Counted from the stretch's first letter, positions 1 to 11,251 are shown. The stretch is DNA of 64,000 bases from a candidate division NC10 bacterium CSP1-5 (GCA_001443495.1 LDXR01000015.1:1-64000), one strand, 5' to 3'. The notes: generated from the letters alone by a model not told the origin. Numbers and translations are program-made.

Positions 1-501
1 GGGTCGCTCAATCCCGAAGACCTCCTTGAAGCGCCTCACGTACTCCGGGACTTGGCGGAGGCGTTCCTCCATCATGATGGGATCCCCGTTTCCCGCCACG
101 TTTCCGGTCGCCGCCGCGGCAGCCTGGGACTCCAGGCTCGTCACCTCGCCCGCCCAGAAGAGCTTGGCGTAGTAGGCCGAGTTCAGGACCGTCTGAGAGT
201 TCCGCCAGTGCTCGGCCCCGGGGTAGCCTCGAGAGATCGGCTGGTCGGTTCCCCATCCTAGTTTCGGGTCATGGCAGGCCGCGCAGGAGGTCGAGACATC
301 CCCCGAGAGCCGAGGGTCGAAGAAGAGGAGCTTGCCCAGTGCAACCTTGGCATCCGACATCGGATTGTCGCGGGGGACCGGAACGGGCGGCAGCATACCG
401 AGGGGTGGGAACCGCTTCGCCTGCACCGGAGCTTCGGCAGCCCGGAGCACGGTCCCCAGGAGGATCCCGAGGGCTAGCGCAAAGAATTTGAGGATACGCA
501 T
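1..501 (-). CDS. Di-haem cytochrome c peroxidase / MauG-family protein, partial (N-terminal 167 codons)
   Basis: The reading frame opens at an ATG at 501 and runs off the left edge, so only the N-terminal half is seen. It begins with a hydrophobic signal-peptide segment (MRILKFFALALGILLG) and carries the first c-type haem site CAACH near residue 79, in the setting typical of this family (GKLLFFDPRLSG before it, GYPGAEHWRNSQT after it). Family members are periplasmic di-haem enzymes that reduce H2O2 or oxidise partner proteins. It lies 11 bases downstream of a complete paralogue of the same family on the same strand, so the two probably form a tandem-duplicated pair in one transcript. The second haem site and the C-terminus lie outside the window. 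Confidence 0.85.
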   Translation of the reverse strand, partial: MRILKFFALALGILLGTVLRAAEAPVQAKRFPPLGMLPPVPVPRDNPMSDAKVALGKLLFFDPRLSGDVSTSCAACHDPKLGWGTDQPISRGYPGAEHWRNSQTVLNSAYYAKLFWAGEVTSLESQAAAAATGNVAGNGDPIMMEERLRQVPEYVRRFKEVFGIERP

Positions 502-512
502 GACTCCTCTCC

Positions 513-1601
513 TCAGTTCTGGCCGAGCTTCCGCGGCTGGTAATCGGGCCAGTCGGGCCGCTCGATCACCACCGGGTCGCCAGCGAGACTCTTCAGAAAC
601 TCCACCAGCGCGCGCTTCTCGGCCGCCGTGAGCCCGAGGGGCCTGATCAGCGGGCTCTTGTTCGGATGCTGCCCCCCGCCCCGGTCGTAGAAGGCGACGA
701 CATCCTCAAGGGTGGCGAGGGCGCCGCTATGCATGTAGGGCGCGGTGCGGCTCACCTCGCGAAGGCTCGGCGTCCGAAACTTCCCCCAGTCCGCCTTCTC
801 CTTCGTCACGCCGTAGAGCCCGGGATCCTGCCGGTAGTTCTCGGCATTCGGCGCGCCGAGCGTTCTGAAGAAGCGGCGGAACGTGATGTGACGCAGGGGA
901 TCCGCGAAGAGGTCGGGATTTTCGGGAACGCCAAGGGCGTGAAACTTCTGGTCAGAGAGGAGGGCCCCGTTGTGGCATTGGATGCAGCCGGCCTTGCCCT
1001 GGAAGAGGACGAGGCCGTTCCGTGCTTCGGTCGAGAGCGCCGCCGTGTCACCCCTGAGGTAACGGTCGATGGGCGCATTCCGCGAGGTGATCGTCTTCAA
1101 GAAGGCGGTCACGGCACTCAGGGTCCTCCCGAACGTCGGCTCACCCCCGAAGGCCGTCTTGAACATCTCGACGTACTCGGGAATCTGCTTCAGCCGCTCC
1201 GCGAAGAGCCGGCCGTCTACTTGCATGAAATGCGCCTCGGTCAGATGGTCACGGACGAGCGTGGGGAGGTCGGCGCCCGCTAATCGCCCATCCCAGTAGC
1301 TCCGCTTGTAGTAGGCCGCGTTCAGAAGCGTCTGGGCGTTCCGGAAGTATTCGCTGCCGGGATAGCCCGTGGAGAGCGGCTTACCATCGCCCCACCCCGT
1401 CGTCGGATTATGGCAGCTGTCGCACGAGATGCCACCGTCGCCGGAAAGCCGCGGTTCGAAGAACAGGTACTTCCCGAGTTCCACCTGCTCGGCCTTGGGA
1501 GCCTCGAGGGGAGGCAATGGCTGGAGGTCCTGCGCCCCTGCGGCCGAGACCGCGCCGAGGAGGATCCAGGTGGTGAAGCAACTCAGGACTAGTGGTCGCA
1601 T
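513..1601 (-). CDS. Di-haem cytochrome c peroxidase / MauG-family protein
   Basis: A 362-residue protein with an N-terminal signal peptide ending near AAGAQ. It has two c-type haem motifs, CDSCH at residues 60-64 and CIQCH at 206-210, and a late PYMHSG segment that supplies the usual Met/aromatic region of the second haem domain. Length and haem spacing match bacterial cytochrome c peroxidases and MauG-like proteins. The function is probably periplasmic peroxide reduction or oxidation of a partner protein; which of these cannot be decided from sequence. The start at 1601 has a purine-rich site (GGGGAGA) just upstream. A second family member follows 11 bases downstream. The operon lies behind the ACIII genes, separated by about 270 bases that hold a palindrome and no convincing gene. 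Confidence 0.9.
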   Translation of the reverse strand: MRPLVLSCFTTWILLGAVSAAGAQDLQPLPPLEAPKAEQVELGKYLFFEPRLSGDGGISCDSCHNPTTGWGDGKPLSTGYPGSEYFRNAQTLLNAAYYKRSYWDGRLAGADLPTLVRDHLTEAHFMQVDGRLFAERLKQIPEYVEMFKTAFGGEPTFGRTLSAVTAFLKTITSRNAPIDRYLRGDTAALSTEARNGLVLFQGKAGCIQCHNGALLSDQKFHALGVPENPDLFADPLRHITFRRFFRTLGAPNAENYRQDPGLYGVTKEKADWGKFRTPSLREVSRTAPYMHSGALATLEDVVAFYDRGGGQHPNKSPLIRPLGLTAAEKRALVEFLKSLAGDPVVIERPDWPDYQPRKLGQN

Positions 1602-1616
1602 GGATCTCTCCCCGGT

Positions 1617-1637
1617 GATCCGGTCACTGACCAGATC
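1617..1637. promoter_or_regulatory. 21-base near-perfect palindrome upstream of the peroxidase pair
   Basis: Two 10-base arms, GATCCGGTCA and TGACCAGATC, flank a single central base and pair with one mismatch. The inner GGTCA/TGACC part is perfect. The site ends 16 bases before the start codon of the downstream minus-strand peroxidase gene, next to its ribosome-binding site, where a repressor dimer would block transcription or translation. The cognate regulator is unknown. Confidence 0.45.
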
Positions 1638-1874
1638 GTAGCCCCCGTGCAGGTGGCTGACTTACCGTAGAACCGATGCCGGCTGCCGATGAAAGGTGGG
1701 CCCTGGCCCGACCGCACTTGCTGCCCCGCCCAAGATTCAGCCTTCAGCGAAACGCCCCTCGCAGACCTTCTTTTACCAAACTCCTTATGTCTTTTCAACT
1801 CCTCTTCCGAGTCCTCCGTCGATCCGTGAGAATCTCCTCGATCGAGATGACGGCCGCTAAGGCTCGTTTCTCTC

Positions 1875-3110
1875 TTACCGGGCTTCACCACGCGCCTCGC
1901 CCAAGGGGCTTAAGGCTGAAGCCGGGATCGGGAGGCGGGTGACAAAGGCCAGGTACGTCAGGACAAAGGCCGCAAGAAAGCCCGAGGTGATGAAAAGCTC
2001 GATCCAGCCCAAAGGAAGTCCCGGCTTATGCCAGAGCGAGGGGACCACAAGGAGGAAGCGTTCCAGCCACATCCCGACCACGATGAGGGAAGCGACGGCA
2101 GCAAGAGTCATGGGATGCTCCTTAATCCGCCGGCTGAGGAGGAGGAGGAAGGGGCCGAGGAAGCTCACGATGAGGACGACTAAGGCAAGGGGCGCCCACG
2201 GCATCTCCTTTGTCCTCACGATGACGTACTCCGTTTCCTCTGGCAAGTTCCCGTACCAGATCACTGCGTACTGCGACCAGAAGAAGTCACCGGCCACGAG
2301 ACAAAAGCCGAATAGGAGCTTCCCCAGGTCGTGAAACTGGGATCTCCCAATCGATCCCTCCAATCCAAGGGGTCTTCGAAGGAACACCGCAAAAAGAGCG
2401 ATCCCAGCCAATCCCACGTAGAAGCTGCTCATAAAGAAGTAGGCGCCAAAAAGGCTGCTGACGAAGTGGCGGTCAAGGGACATCACGAGATCGAAGCCGA
2501 GGAGGGAGAAGACCAGGGCATAGAAGATGATGAAGAGAGGGCTCAGGATGGCGAGGAGCCGATGGTTCCGCTCCCGCTCTGCTTCAATCCCACGCCATTC
2601 CCTGGTGAAAAGGGCCCACAGCCGTGGAACGTGCCCCCGCTGCTGGTCAACAGCCGCTCCAATCTCGGGACGGAGCGAGCAGAAGAGATACGTCAGGCCA
2701 AAGCTGTAAAGGGCAAGCAGGCCGAGCAAGTCTCGGCTAAAGAGAAACGGGAGGTTCAGCCAGGTCTGTTTCTCGGGGATGGGGTTGAGCACCCAGGGAA
2801 AGAGGATGGGAGACCCCGGGAAGAGGCAGAGGAAAAGGAGGAGAGAGACGGGCAAAAACGCTGCCATCCCCTGAGCAAGCCTTCTCACCGCCTCCCCCCA
2901 CCTGGCCCGGGTCAGATCATAGGCTGCTGCAAAGACCAGACCCCCCTGAGCCATTCCCGAAAAGAAGAGGAAGTTGACCAGGAAAGTCTGCCAGGCTCTC
3001 AACCGGTTTGGCCCTCTGGCCTCGACGAGGAACGTGACCACCCCGATGAGAAGGAGTCCCCATAGCAGTCCTCGAAGCCATTTAGGGAGCTGGATCGGTG
3101 CCCTGACCAT
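1875..3110 (-). CDS. actF: Alternative complex III subunit ActF (NrfD-like membrane protein)
   Basis: A polytopic membrane protein of 411 residues with about ten hydrophobic helices, resembling the NrfD/PsrC-like quinone-site subunits of ACIII. It is shorter than and diverged from ActC, the other NrfD-like subunit encoded in the same operon. The ATG at 3110 was chosen because GAGAGGATAAG precedes it and the longer upstream reading (to 3215) is Arg/Ser-rich and overlaps actE. It begins one base after the actE stop. As the last gene of the cluster it completes the set actA-B-C-D-E-F. In ACIII, ActF contributes to the membrane part that oxidises menaquinol/ubiquinol and couples this to cytochrome c reduction. 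Confidence 0.85.
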   Translation of the reverse strand: MVRAPIQLPKWLRGLLWGLLLIGVVTFLVEARGPNRLRAWQTFLVNFLFFSGMAQGGLVFAAAYDLTRARWGEAVRRLAQGMAAFLPVSLLLFLCLFPGSPILFPWVLNPIPEKQTWLNLPFLFSRDLLGLLALYSFGLTYLFCSLRPEIGAAVDQQRGHVPRLWALFTREWRGIEAERERNHRLLAILSPLFIIFYALVFSLLGFDLVMSLDRHFVSSLFGAYFFMSSFYVGLAGIALFAVFLRRPLGLEGSIGRSQFHDLGKLLFGFCLVAGDFFWSQYAVIWYGNLPEETEYVIVRTKEMPWAPLALVVLIVSFLGPFLLLLSRRIKEHPMTLAAVASLIVVGMWLERFLLVVPSLWHKPGLPLGWIELFITSGFLAAFVLTYLAFVTRLPIPASALSPLGEARGEAR

Positions 3111-3111
3111 C

Positions 3112-3630
3112 TTATCCTCTCTTCTGGATTTTCTGGAGGCTCCGAAGATAGTTGACGATGTCCCACCGCTCCCGGGAAGAGAGGCCCTCCGCCTGCCCGG
3201 GCATCGTGTCTCCACCTTCTCTAATCACCGTGTAGAGATATCCATCAGGCTGTTCCGCCGTAGACGTCTGGGTGAGGTCGTCCGGTGGGGTGATGAGCTT
3301 CTTGGCGATGGGACCTTTCCCCTTCGCATTGGTTCCGTGGCAGACAGCACAGTAGATGGCAAAGAGCCGCTGGCCCTGCTCAAGAGAAGCGGGGGTGGCC
3401 TCCACCGGGTTCTTCAGCTCGCTTGCCTCAAGGAGCTCTACCTTTCGCTCCCTGCCGTGAATGGGCACGGACTGGGGTGGAGGGAGGAAAGGCTGCTCTT
3501 GGGGTTTGATGGAGGGCTGATTAGCCATCTCTGTCGTCGGGGGGATGCTGAGAAAGAAGTAGGTCAGCCCGACCGTGAAAAAAAGCACGGCGGCAACCGC
3601 CCAAAAGAGTAAGGGGTCAAATCTCGTCAC
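3112..3630 (-). CDS. actE: Alternative complex III subunit ActE (mono-haem cytochrome c)
   Basis: A membrane-anchored mono-haem cytochrome c of 172 residues: one N-terminal hydrophobic helix (residues 8-28), a Pro-rich linker, then a class I cytochrome domain with CAVCH at residues 94-98 and a later TMPGQAEG segment that may supply the axial Met. The GTG at 3630 was chosen as start because GGAGGAG lies 7 bases upstream; an in-frame GTG at 3651 is the alternative. The 5' end overlaps the actD 3' end by 14 bases, which suggests translational coupling. In ACIII, ActE accepts electrons from the pentahaem subunit or delivers them to the oxidase. Confidence 0.85.
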   Translation of the reverse strand: MTRFDPLLFWAVAAVLFFTVGLTYFFLSIPPTTEMANQPSIKPQEQPFLPPPQSVPIHGRERKVELLEASELKNPVEATPASLEQGQRLFAIYCAVCHGTNAKGKGPIAKKLITPPDDLTQTSTAEQPDGYLYTVIREGGDTMPGQAEGLSSRERWDIVNYLRSLQKIQKRG

Positions 3631-4147
3631 GACGGATCTCCTCCGCGCCACAGGCCTGAAGGACCTCTTCCACCGCGCCGCTCCGGTCCGCCGGGCACCT
3701 CACCCAAAGGCCAAACCGGTCCACGGAGAAGCGGGGATCGTAGCCGGGCTGCACCCGAGGCCGCGGGAGGCGGATGTTCAGCAGCATCCCGAGGATGGTG
3801 CTCAATGAACCGAAGAGGATCGCCAACTCAAAGGCCATGATCAAAAACGGGGGGATGGAGACAATCGGCTTTCCACCGGTCATGATCCCACCAGCAATGA
3901 TGGGATAGTTGAGGGAGGTGAGGGTGGCCAGGCCAAAACCGGTGACTGCCCCCAGGAACCCACCCCCTAAGGTGAAGTACCGGACAGGGCTTTGGGGCTT
4001 CTCTAGAACCTCCTCGATCTCGTGGTGGGGGACCGGCGAGAAAGCCGTCAGGTCCCGGTAGCCGAGGTCTTTCAGGCGTCGGATTGCCTCGAGGAAGGCA
4101 TCGAAATAGATGAAGATCCCCACAACCCTGACAGTCCGTTCCTTCAT
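3617..4147 (-). CDS. actD: Alternative complex III subunit ActD (DUF3341)
   Basis: A 176-residue membrane protein with the DUF3341 architecture. A soluble N-terminal part (VVGIFIYFDAFLEAIRRLKD, then FSPVPHHEIEEVL) is followed by two transmembrane helices (about residues 60-85 and 95-120) and a C-terminal soluble tail. ActD is a structural subunit of ACIII without redox cofactors. It overlaps actC by four bases (ATGA) upstream and actE downstream, as expected for a tightly coupled operon. No truncation is seen. Confidence 0.88.
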   Translation of the reverse strand: MKERTVRVVGIFIYFDAFLEAIRRLKDLGYRDLTAFSPVPHHEIEEVLEKPQSPVRYFTLGGGFLGAVTGFGLATLTSLNYPIIAGGIMTGGKPIVSIPPFLIMAFELAILFGSLSTILGMLLNIRLPRPRVQPGYDPRFSVDRFGLWVRCPADRSGAVEEVLQACGAEEIRRDEI

Positions 4148-5466
4148 TGCAGCGCCTCTTCTTTCACGGGTGGCGGGACCAGCTCCTTCACCTCGACAAT
4201 CGAGACCACCGGAAGAAGCTTCGCGAAGACGAGAAACATGAGGAAGAAAAGGGCAGCGTCTCCGGCCAGAATGCTCACCTCAATCCACGACGGCTTGTAC
4301 GTTCGCCAGGCAAAGGGGACATAGTCGTGGGCTAACGATGCGACGATGATGACGAAGCGCTCACACCACATGCCGATGTTGATCAGGATCGAGATCGTAA
4401 AGAGCGAGAAGATGCTCCTCCGGATCTCCCTGACGGCGAACAGGAGGGGCACGATGGCGTTAAAGACCAACATGAACCAGAAAGCCAGGGCGTAATCCCC
4501 CACGGCCCGGTAGAGGAACGTCGCCTGCTCGAAGCGGTTCCCACCATACCAGGCGATGAAAAACTCCGTCAGATACGAGTACACCATGATGAGGGTGGTC
4601 AAAATCAGGAGCTTGGCGATGCTCTCGAGGTGGTCCCGGGTGATGTAGGTCTCAAGCTGGAAGATCCGCCGGAGCGGGATCAGCATCGTGAGGACCATGG
4701 CCAGGCCCGAGTGGATCGCCCCGGCGACAAAGTAGGGGGCGAAGAGGGTCGAGTGCCAGCCTGGGACGATGGAGACGGCGAAGTCCCAGGAGACGATGCT
4801 GTGGACGGAGATTACCAGAGGGGTGGCCAGGGCCGCTAAGAAGAGATAGGCACGCGAGTAATGGCGCCACTGGTGATCCGTCCCCATCCACCCCTGGGCC
4901 AGAAACCCATAGATCCTCCGGCGCCATCCGGTTGCCTGATCCCGGACAACGGCCAGGTCGGGGACGAGACCGGTGAAGAAGAAGGTCGAACTCACAATGA
5001 GATAGGTGCCGACCGCAAAGACGTCCCAAACCAGGGGGGAGCGGAAGTTGATCCAGAGGTAGCCCCGCTGGGGATAGGGGAGAAGCCAGTAGAAGAGCCA
5101 GGCCCTCCCAATGTGGATGAGGGGAAAGAGCCCAGCCACGACCAGGGCGAAGACGGTCATCGCCTCGGCGGTCCGATACACGGCGTTCCGCCACTTGACG
5201 CGGAATAAGAAGAGGATCGCGGAGATGAGCGTCCCCGAGTGGGCGATGCCGATCCAGAAGACAAAGGTGGCGATATAGACCCCCCAGCCCACAGGATTGT
5301 TGAGCCCTGTTACCCCCATCCCGGTTCGGATCTGGTAACCCCACGCAAAGATCCCCCAGGCCAGGACGAGGAGATCGAGGACAAGGATCGTGTAATAGAC
5401 CCTCCCCGGAGGGCTCATCGTTTTGAGCAAATCTCGGTTGATCTGGCTATAGCTGAGCTGGACCAT
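4144..5466 (-). CDS. actC: Alternative complex III subunit ActC (NrfD/PsrC-like quinone-site subunit)
   Basis: A 440-residue integral membrane protein with about ten helices, matching the NrfD/PsrC family. The family-typical stretches GWGVYIATFVFWIGIAHSGT, HIGRAW and GMWCERF are all visible. In ACIII this subunit binds the quinol and contacts the Fe-S domain of ActB. It starts 26 bases after the actB stop and overlaps actD by ATGA. The short spacer before it is filled by an intergenic repeat (5468-5492), which is unusual in an otherwise tightly packed operon. Confidence 0.92.
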   Translation of the reverse strand: MVQLSYSQINRDLLKTMSPPGRVYYTILVLDLLVLAWGIFAWGYQIRTGMGVTGLNNPVGWGVYIATFVFWIGIAHSGTLISAILFLFRVKWRNAVYRTAEAMTVFALVVAGLFPLIHIGRAWLFYWLLPYPQRGYLWINFRSPLVWDVFAVGTYLIVSSTFFFTGLVPDLAVVRDQATGWRRRIYGFLAQGWMGTDHQWRHYSRAYLFLAALATPLVISVHSIVSWDFAVSIVPGWHSTLFAPYFVAGAIHSGLAMVLTMLIPLRRIFQLETYITRDHLESIAKLLILTTLIMVYSYLTEFFIAWYGGNRFEQATFLYRAVGDYALAFWFMLVFNAIVPLLFAVREIRRSIFSLFTISILINIGMWCERFVIIVASLAHDYVPFAWRTYKPSWIEVSILAGDAALFFLMFLVFAKLLPVVSIVEVKELVPPPVKEEALQ

Positions 5467-5467
5467 T

Positions 5468-5491
5468 CCTTCGACTCCGCTCAGGACAGGC

Positions 5492-5492
<1 letters not shown>
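5468..5492. repeat. Short dispersed intergenic repeat (CTGAGCGGAGTCGAAGG type)
   Basis: The minus strand reads AGCCTGTCCTGAGCG followed by GAGTCGAAGG, a sequence type I recognise as a very common intergenic filler element in bacterial metagenome assemblies. Here it occupies exactly the spacer between the actB stop codon, which it touches, and the actC start. Only one copy is seen in the window, so repeat status rests on recognition and not on multiplicity here. Confidence 0.5.
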
Positions 5493-8464
<2,972 letters not shown>

Positions 8465-8486
8465 TGATTTTCCTGTCCCTCTCTTT

Positions 8487-8520
8487 CAATCCGAGATCCG
8501 AAATCGACAATCCGCAATTC
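8487..8520. repeat. Short intergenic repeat (CAATCCG / ATCCGAAATC type)
   Basis: The spacer between actA and actB is built from short related words: CAATCCGAGATCCGAAATC followed by GACAATCCGCAATTC. This resembles a second class of dispersed filler repeats common in metagenome-derived genomes. It touches the actA stop codon at 8519, as the other repeat touches the actB stop. No second copy was found in the window. Confidence 0.4.
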
Positions 8521-9037
8521 ACTTATGGCAGGTCCAGCAGTCGATGCTCGCCCTCCGCTCCATATGGCAACTGACACACCGATCCATGTTCACGACGACC
8601 ACCGCCTCGATCTGGTCCATCGTCTCGACCGGGCCGTGGCACGCCTCACAGGCGATTTCCTTCAGCACATGGCGCTTGTGGGAGAAACGGACAAAATCGG
8701 GCTGGTCGTAGACCCTCACCCATGGGATAGGCTCCTCCTTCTCCCAGTATTCCTTGAGCTTTTCTATGCCGGGTTTATCCGCTTTATCTTTATCGGCCGT
8801 GAGGCTCCGGTGGCAGCTCATGCAGCGCTGGACGGACGGGATTCCGGCGACCGCCGACCTCCGCGCATTGGCATGGCAGTACAGGCAGGGGATCTGGTTT
8901 TGGCCAGCGTGGATCTTATGGCTGAAGGCGATAGGCTGCTCCACCGCGTTCCCGCGGCCCGAGGCGGTGAGGAAGATGACCCCGACTCCGGCGGCCACGA
9001 GCAGCACCACGATCACGACAATGCGGACGCCCTTCAT
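8519..9037 (-). CDS. actA: Alternative complex III subunit ActA (pentahaem cytochrome c)
   Basis: A 172-residue protein with one N-terminal membrane anchor (residues 5-25) and exactly five CXXCH haem motifs: CLYCH 51-55, CMSCH 72-76, CEACH 130-134, CVSCH 154-158 and CWTCH 167-171. Further His residues (FSHKIH, FSHKRH) are positioned to act as sixth ligands. This pattern is diagnostic for ActA, the pentahaem subunit that takes electrons from the ActB Fe-S chain and passes them to cytochrome c. It is shorter than many ActA proteins, which often have longer N-terminal regions. The last haem motif lies one residue from the C-terminus. Confidence 0.93.
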   Translation of the reverse strand: MKGVRIVVIVVLLVAAGVGVIFLTASGRGNAVEQPIAFSHKIHAGQNQIPCLYCHANARRSAVAGIPSVQRCMSCHRSLTADKDKADKPGIEKLKEYWEKEEPIPWVRVYDQPDFVRFSHKRHVLKEIACEACHGPVETMDQIEAVVVVNMDRCVSCHMERRASIDCWTCHK

Positions 9038-9041
9038 TACC

Positions 9042-9404
9042 TTACTTTTTGGAAAAGGCCTTGATATACGCGATCACATCGTCCACGTCCTTATCCTTCA
9101 GCCTCGCTTGAAAAGAGGGCATCGGCTCCTTCCCTTCGATCACTACCTTTTTCAGATCCTCATCAGGTCGCTTGGCGAAAAACCCAGGATCCGAGTAATT
9201 GGCCGGCTTCTTCGACAACTCCTTCGCCTTGGGGCCATCTCCTTTCCCAGTCTCACCGTGGCACTTCAGGCACATCATCTTGTAGATCTTCTCCCCCTTG
9301 GCGAGATCGGCGGCCTCCCCGGGCCTGGCGAAGACGCTCCCCAACAGGCTGAGGGCAAAAAGCCCTCCCACAACGGCCCTGCTCCGCAAACTTCCCCGTA
9401 ACAT
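9042..9404 (-). CDS. Periplasmic mono-haem cytochrome c (class I)
   Basis: A 120-residue secreted cytochrome c. A signal peptide ends near PGEAAD, the haem motif CLKCH is at residues 45-49, and EPMPSF in the C-terminal third supplies the likely axial Met. The ATG at 9404 was chosen because a strong ribosome-binding site (AAAGGAGGT) lies 6 bases upstream; the longer reading from 9425 runs through that site. Four bases separate it from actA, so it is almost certainly co-transcribed and may be the soluble electron acceptor of the complex, shuttling to the haem-copper oxidases. This role is inferred from position. Confidence 0.88.
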   Translation of the reverse strand: MLRGSLRSRAVVGGLFALSLLGSVFARPGEAADLAKGEKIYKMMCLKCHGETGKGDGPKAKELSKKPANYSDPGFFAKRPDEDLKKVVIEGKEPMPSFQARLKDKDVDDVIAYIKAFSKK

Positions 9405-9426
9405 CGACAAACCTCCTTTCCGCAAC

Positions 9427-9466
9427 CAAAAGCGTTCAGTAGTCAGCCATCAGCGCTCAGCAAAAA
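9427..9466. repeat. GCTGA-type short repeat
   Basis: Read on the minus strand this stretch repeats GCTGA words (GCTGAGCGCTGATGGCTGAC, then TACTGAACGC). The same kind of array recurs at 44171-44213 and inside the 3' end of the coxII gene near 27765-27795. It lies upstream of the cytochrome c/ACIII operon. Confidence 0.4.
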
Positions 9467-9482
9467 GCGCCTACCACGCTTT
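9464..9482 (-). terminator. Weak candidate terminator between cassette 1 and the cytochrome c/ACIII operon
   Basis: On the minus strand AAAGCG and CGCTTT can pair over a 7-base loop, and the 3' arm continues into a short T run (five T in all). The stem is only six pairs, so termination would be partial. The remaining 9483-9626 stretch shows no convincing gene; a 20-odd-codon open frame there has no good start. Confidence 0.35.
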
Positions 9483-9626
9483 AAAACCGGGTGACGTCAG
9501 TTGGGCGGACCGGATCAGCTCGAAGAGGGTCGGCCCATACGAGATCACGATCAAGGCGGCGGGTCAGTCTGGCGTCCCGTCGCCTTCCATCATGTGGCTG
9601 GCAGCTTCGGGCCGAATGCTCCCCCT

Positions 9627-10382
9627 CTACCTTGGGGAGGAGTCAATGTCAAGGGACAATGAGAGTGGGCCCGCGCGACACTCGCTGGCAAAGGGGCACT
9701 CCACCGCCTCCTTGGGCCGTTCGGCGGTGCCATGGATCGTCAGAGGAGCGACACCGAGGAGGCGGCACTCCTCCCCGATAAAGGCCCGGAGCAACTTGGC
9801 CAATGCCCGGAAAGTTGAAGACACCGGCGCCCTCTCAACCCGTTCGGCAAACGGTTCAACCCATCCTCCGAGATGGTCCCTCAGGAACGCGGTCATGGCG
9901 GTGTGGGTTACCTCTTCAGCGTCGCGCATCCCCTCCCGGCGGGCGTACAGGAGCTTAAGGAGGAGGAGGCTCAGGAACTCCAGCTCGACCGCCAGATGGT
10001 CGGGAAGTTCCCGCTGAGCCGCCTCGACTGAGCTCGTCGCAGGCTCCCGGAGCTTGAACCCGAAGGCGGTATAGAAGCCCATGAGATCGGCGAGCTCGTG
10101 CCCTTTCCTTGCGGCCACAAGAGGGTCGTATTCCGTCTCGTAAGGGGAGATAACCCCTCCCGGTCCAAAGAGGCGCCAATACTCCCCCTCATCCGGGCCC
10201 TCCTGAATCTCCATCTCGACCAGGGGTGCGAGAACCTCCCGATGGCGCTCTGGAAGGCACCCGCATGCCTCTCGAAGTCGAGTGAACAACCCTGGATAAG
10301 GGATGGGGCCGGGAGGGGAGAACCCCAGGGAGAGGTACTTGAAGACCGAAGCTCGTGCAGCCCACTGCTCGATCCTCTCCAT
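9627..10382 (-). CDS. TorD/NarJ-family molybdoenzyme assembly chaperone (cassette 1)
   Basis: A 251-residue, mostly helical cytosolic protein. The family signature is visible in the middle: YETEYDPLVAARKGHELADL, then FYTAFGF and DHLAVELEFLSLL, which together are characteristic of TorD/DmsD/NarJ chaperones. These bind the signal peptide or apo-form of the catalytic subunit and hold it until the cofactor is inserted. A C-terminal CPFASEC pair may bind metal; a Cys pair also ends the cassette 2 chaperone. It follows the gamma-subunit gene with a two-base gap and is the last gene of cassette 1. Confidence 0.85.
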   Translation of the reverse strand: MERIEQWAARASVFKYLSLGFSPPGPIPYPGLFTRLREACGCLPERHREVLAPLVEMEIQEGPDEGEYWRLFGPGGVISPYETEYDPLVAARKGHELADLMGFYTAFGFKLREPATSSVEAAQRELPDHLAVELEFLSLLLLKLLYARREGMRDAEEVTHTAMTAFLRDHLGGWVEPFAERVERAPVSSTFRALAKLLRAFIGEECRLLGVAPLTIHGTAERPKEAVECPFASECRAGPLSLSLDIDSSPR

Positions 10383-10384
10383 CG

Positions 10385-11251
10385 TTAACCTCCTCCCGGA
10401 CGAAGATTCATTCGAACCCAGTCCACATACCCTTTGCGTGGACCGATCTCACCCTTTCCCCCGTCCCAGACGGCGAAGGCCACGAGCATCTCCTCACCAG
10501 GACCCCAGCTGGGATCGTTCGGGTCGCCGGTGACGAAAGGACGGGCGATGACGACCGTCCACTCCCCGTTGGCATAGACCCCTTTGCCGACCGCACTCTG
10601 GCGAGGGGTTGTCGTCACCGTTCCCGGTCCCTCGGCGATCTGCTCTTCCACCGAGACCCGCTTTTGAGGCTGGGAGCGCGGGTTGCCAAGGACCCACCCC
10701 GTCATGTACCGTTGCGCCTCGGGGTTGGTCCAAGCCGTGATGTCGTAGGGTGGCTCACCAGGGACGAATGGATACCAGTCCTCCCACGCATTGGGGTAGA
10801 GCTGAGAGATGTCCTGGAACGTCTTATCAATATCCTCCTGCCAGTCGGCCTTCCAGTGGAATTGCAGGACCGGTCTGCCCGGCTCTCCCATGGCGATGTC
10901 CGTCGATTCTTTCACCGGAACCATGACCGCTACGGCATCCCGGAATTTATCGAGATACATGACCACGTCCCTGGTGGCGTCCTTCCAGACAAGGAGGAAG
11001 GCGATCCATGTCCCGTTGTGGACGGCTTTGATTGTGAGCCCTTTGATGGAGGGGGCCAGGTGCCACGGTCTGACCTGGTCTTGCGGCTTGATGGTTGCCT
11101 GGATGGCCGGCACCCCCTCCCAGCCATTCCAGAGCGGATCCACTGGGATCATGCCCTTGATAAAGGGCGCGTCCAATTGCTGGGTCTCGCCCACCGCGGT
11201 TCCCAGCAGAAGGACAGCGATCCCGAGGGCAAGCTGAAATCTCGTCCGCAT
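10385..11251 (-). CDS. Periplasmic haem b gamma subunit of type II DMSO-reductase-family enzyme (cassette 1)
   Basis: A 288-residue secreted protein with a signal peptide (MRTRFQLALGIAVLLLG) and a beta-rich haem-b-binding domain like EbdC, DdhC, ClrC and NxrC. Typical landmarks are DPLWNGWEGVPAI, VRPWHLAPSI, SVHNG-like AVHNGTWIAFLL, KFRDAVAVMVP and a late AFAVWDGGKGEIG. Such subunits carry electrons from the beta subunit to periplasmic cytochrome c, so the enzyme faces the periplasm. The ATG at 11251 was preferred over the longer frame to 11491 because it begins with the signal peptide and has AAAGGGGG upstream; the extension overlaps the beta gene. Confidence 0.85.
   Translation of the reverse strand: MRTRFQLALGIAVLLLGTAVGETQQLDAPFIKGMIPVDPLWNGWEGVPAIQATIKPQDQVRPWHLAPSIKGLTIKAVHNGTWIAFLLVWKDATRDVVMYLDKFRDAVAVMVPVKESTDIAMGEPGRPVLQFHWKADWQEDIDKTFQDISQLYPNAWEDWYPFVPGEPPYDITAWTNPEAQRYMTGWVLGNPRSQPQKRVSVEEQIAEGPGTVTTTPRQSAVGKGVYANGEWTVVIARPFVTGDPNDPSWGPGEEMLVAFAVWDGGKGEIGPRKGYVDWVRMNLRPGGG

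Noticed and set aside
1589-1942. Possible small genes on both strands between actF and the peroxidase gene
   Set aside because: The frames overlap the actF 3' end, lack ribosome-binding sites and have compositions like random sequence.
9483-9626. A short peptide frame on the minus strand (SYGPTLFELIRSAQLTSPGF)
   Set aside because: It has no start codon with a ribosome-binding site and is under 35 codons; it may be a gene remnant but cannot be supported.
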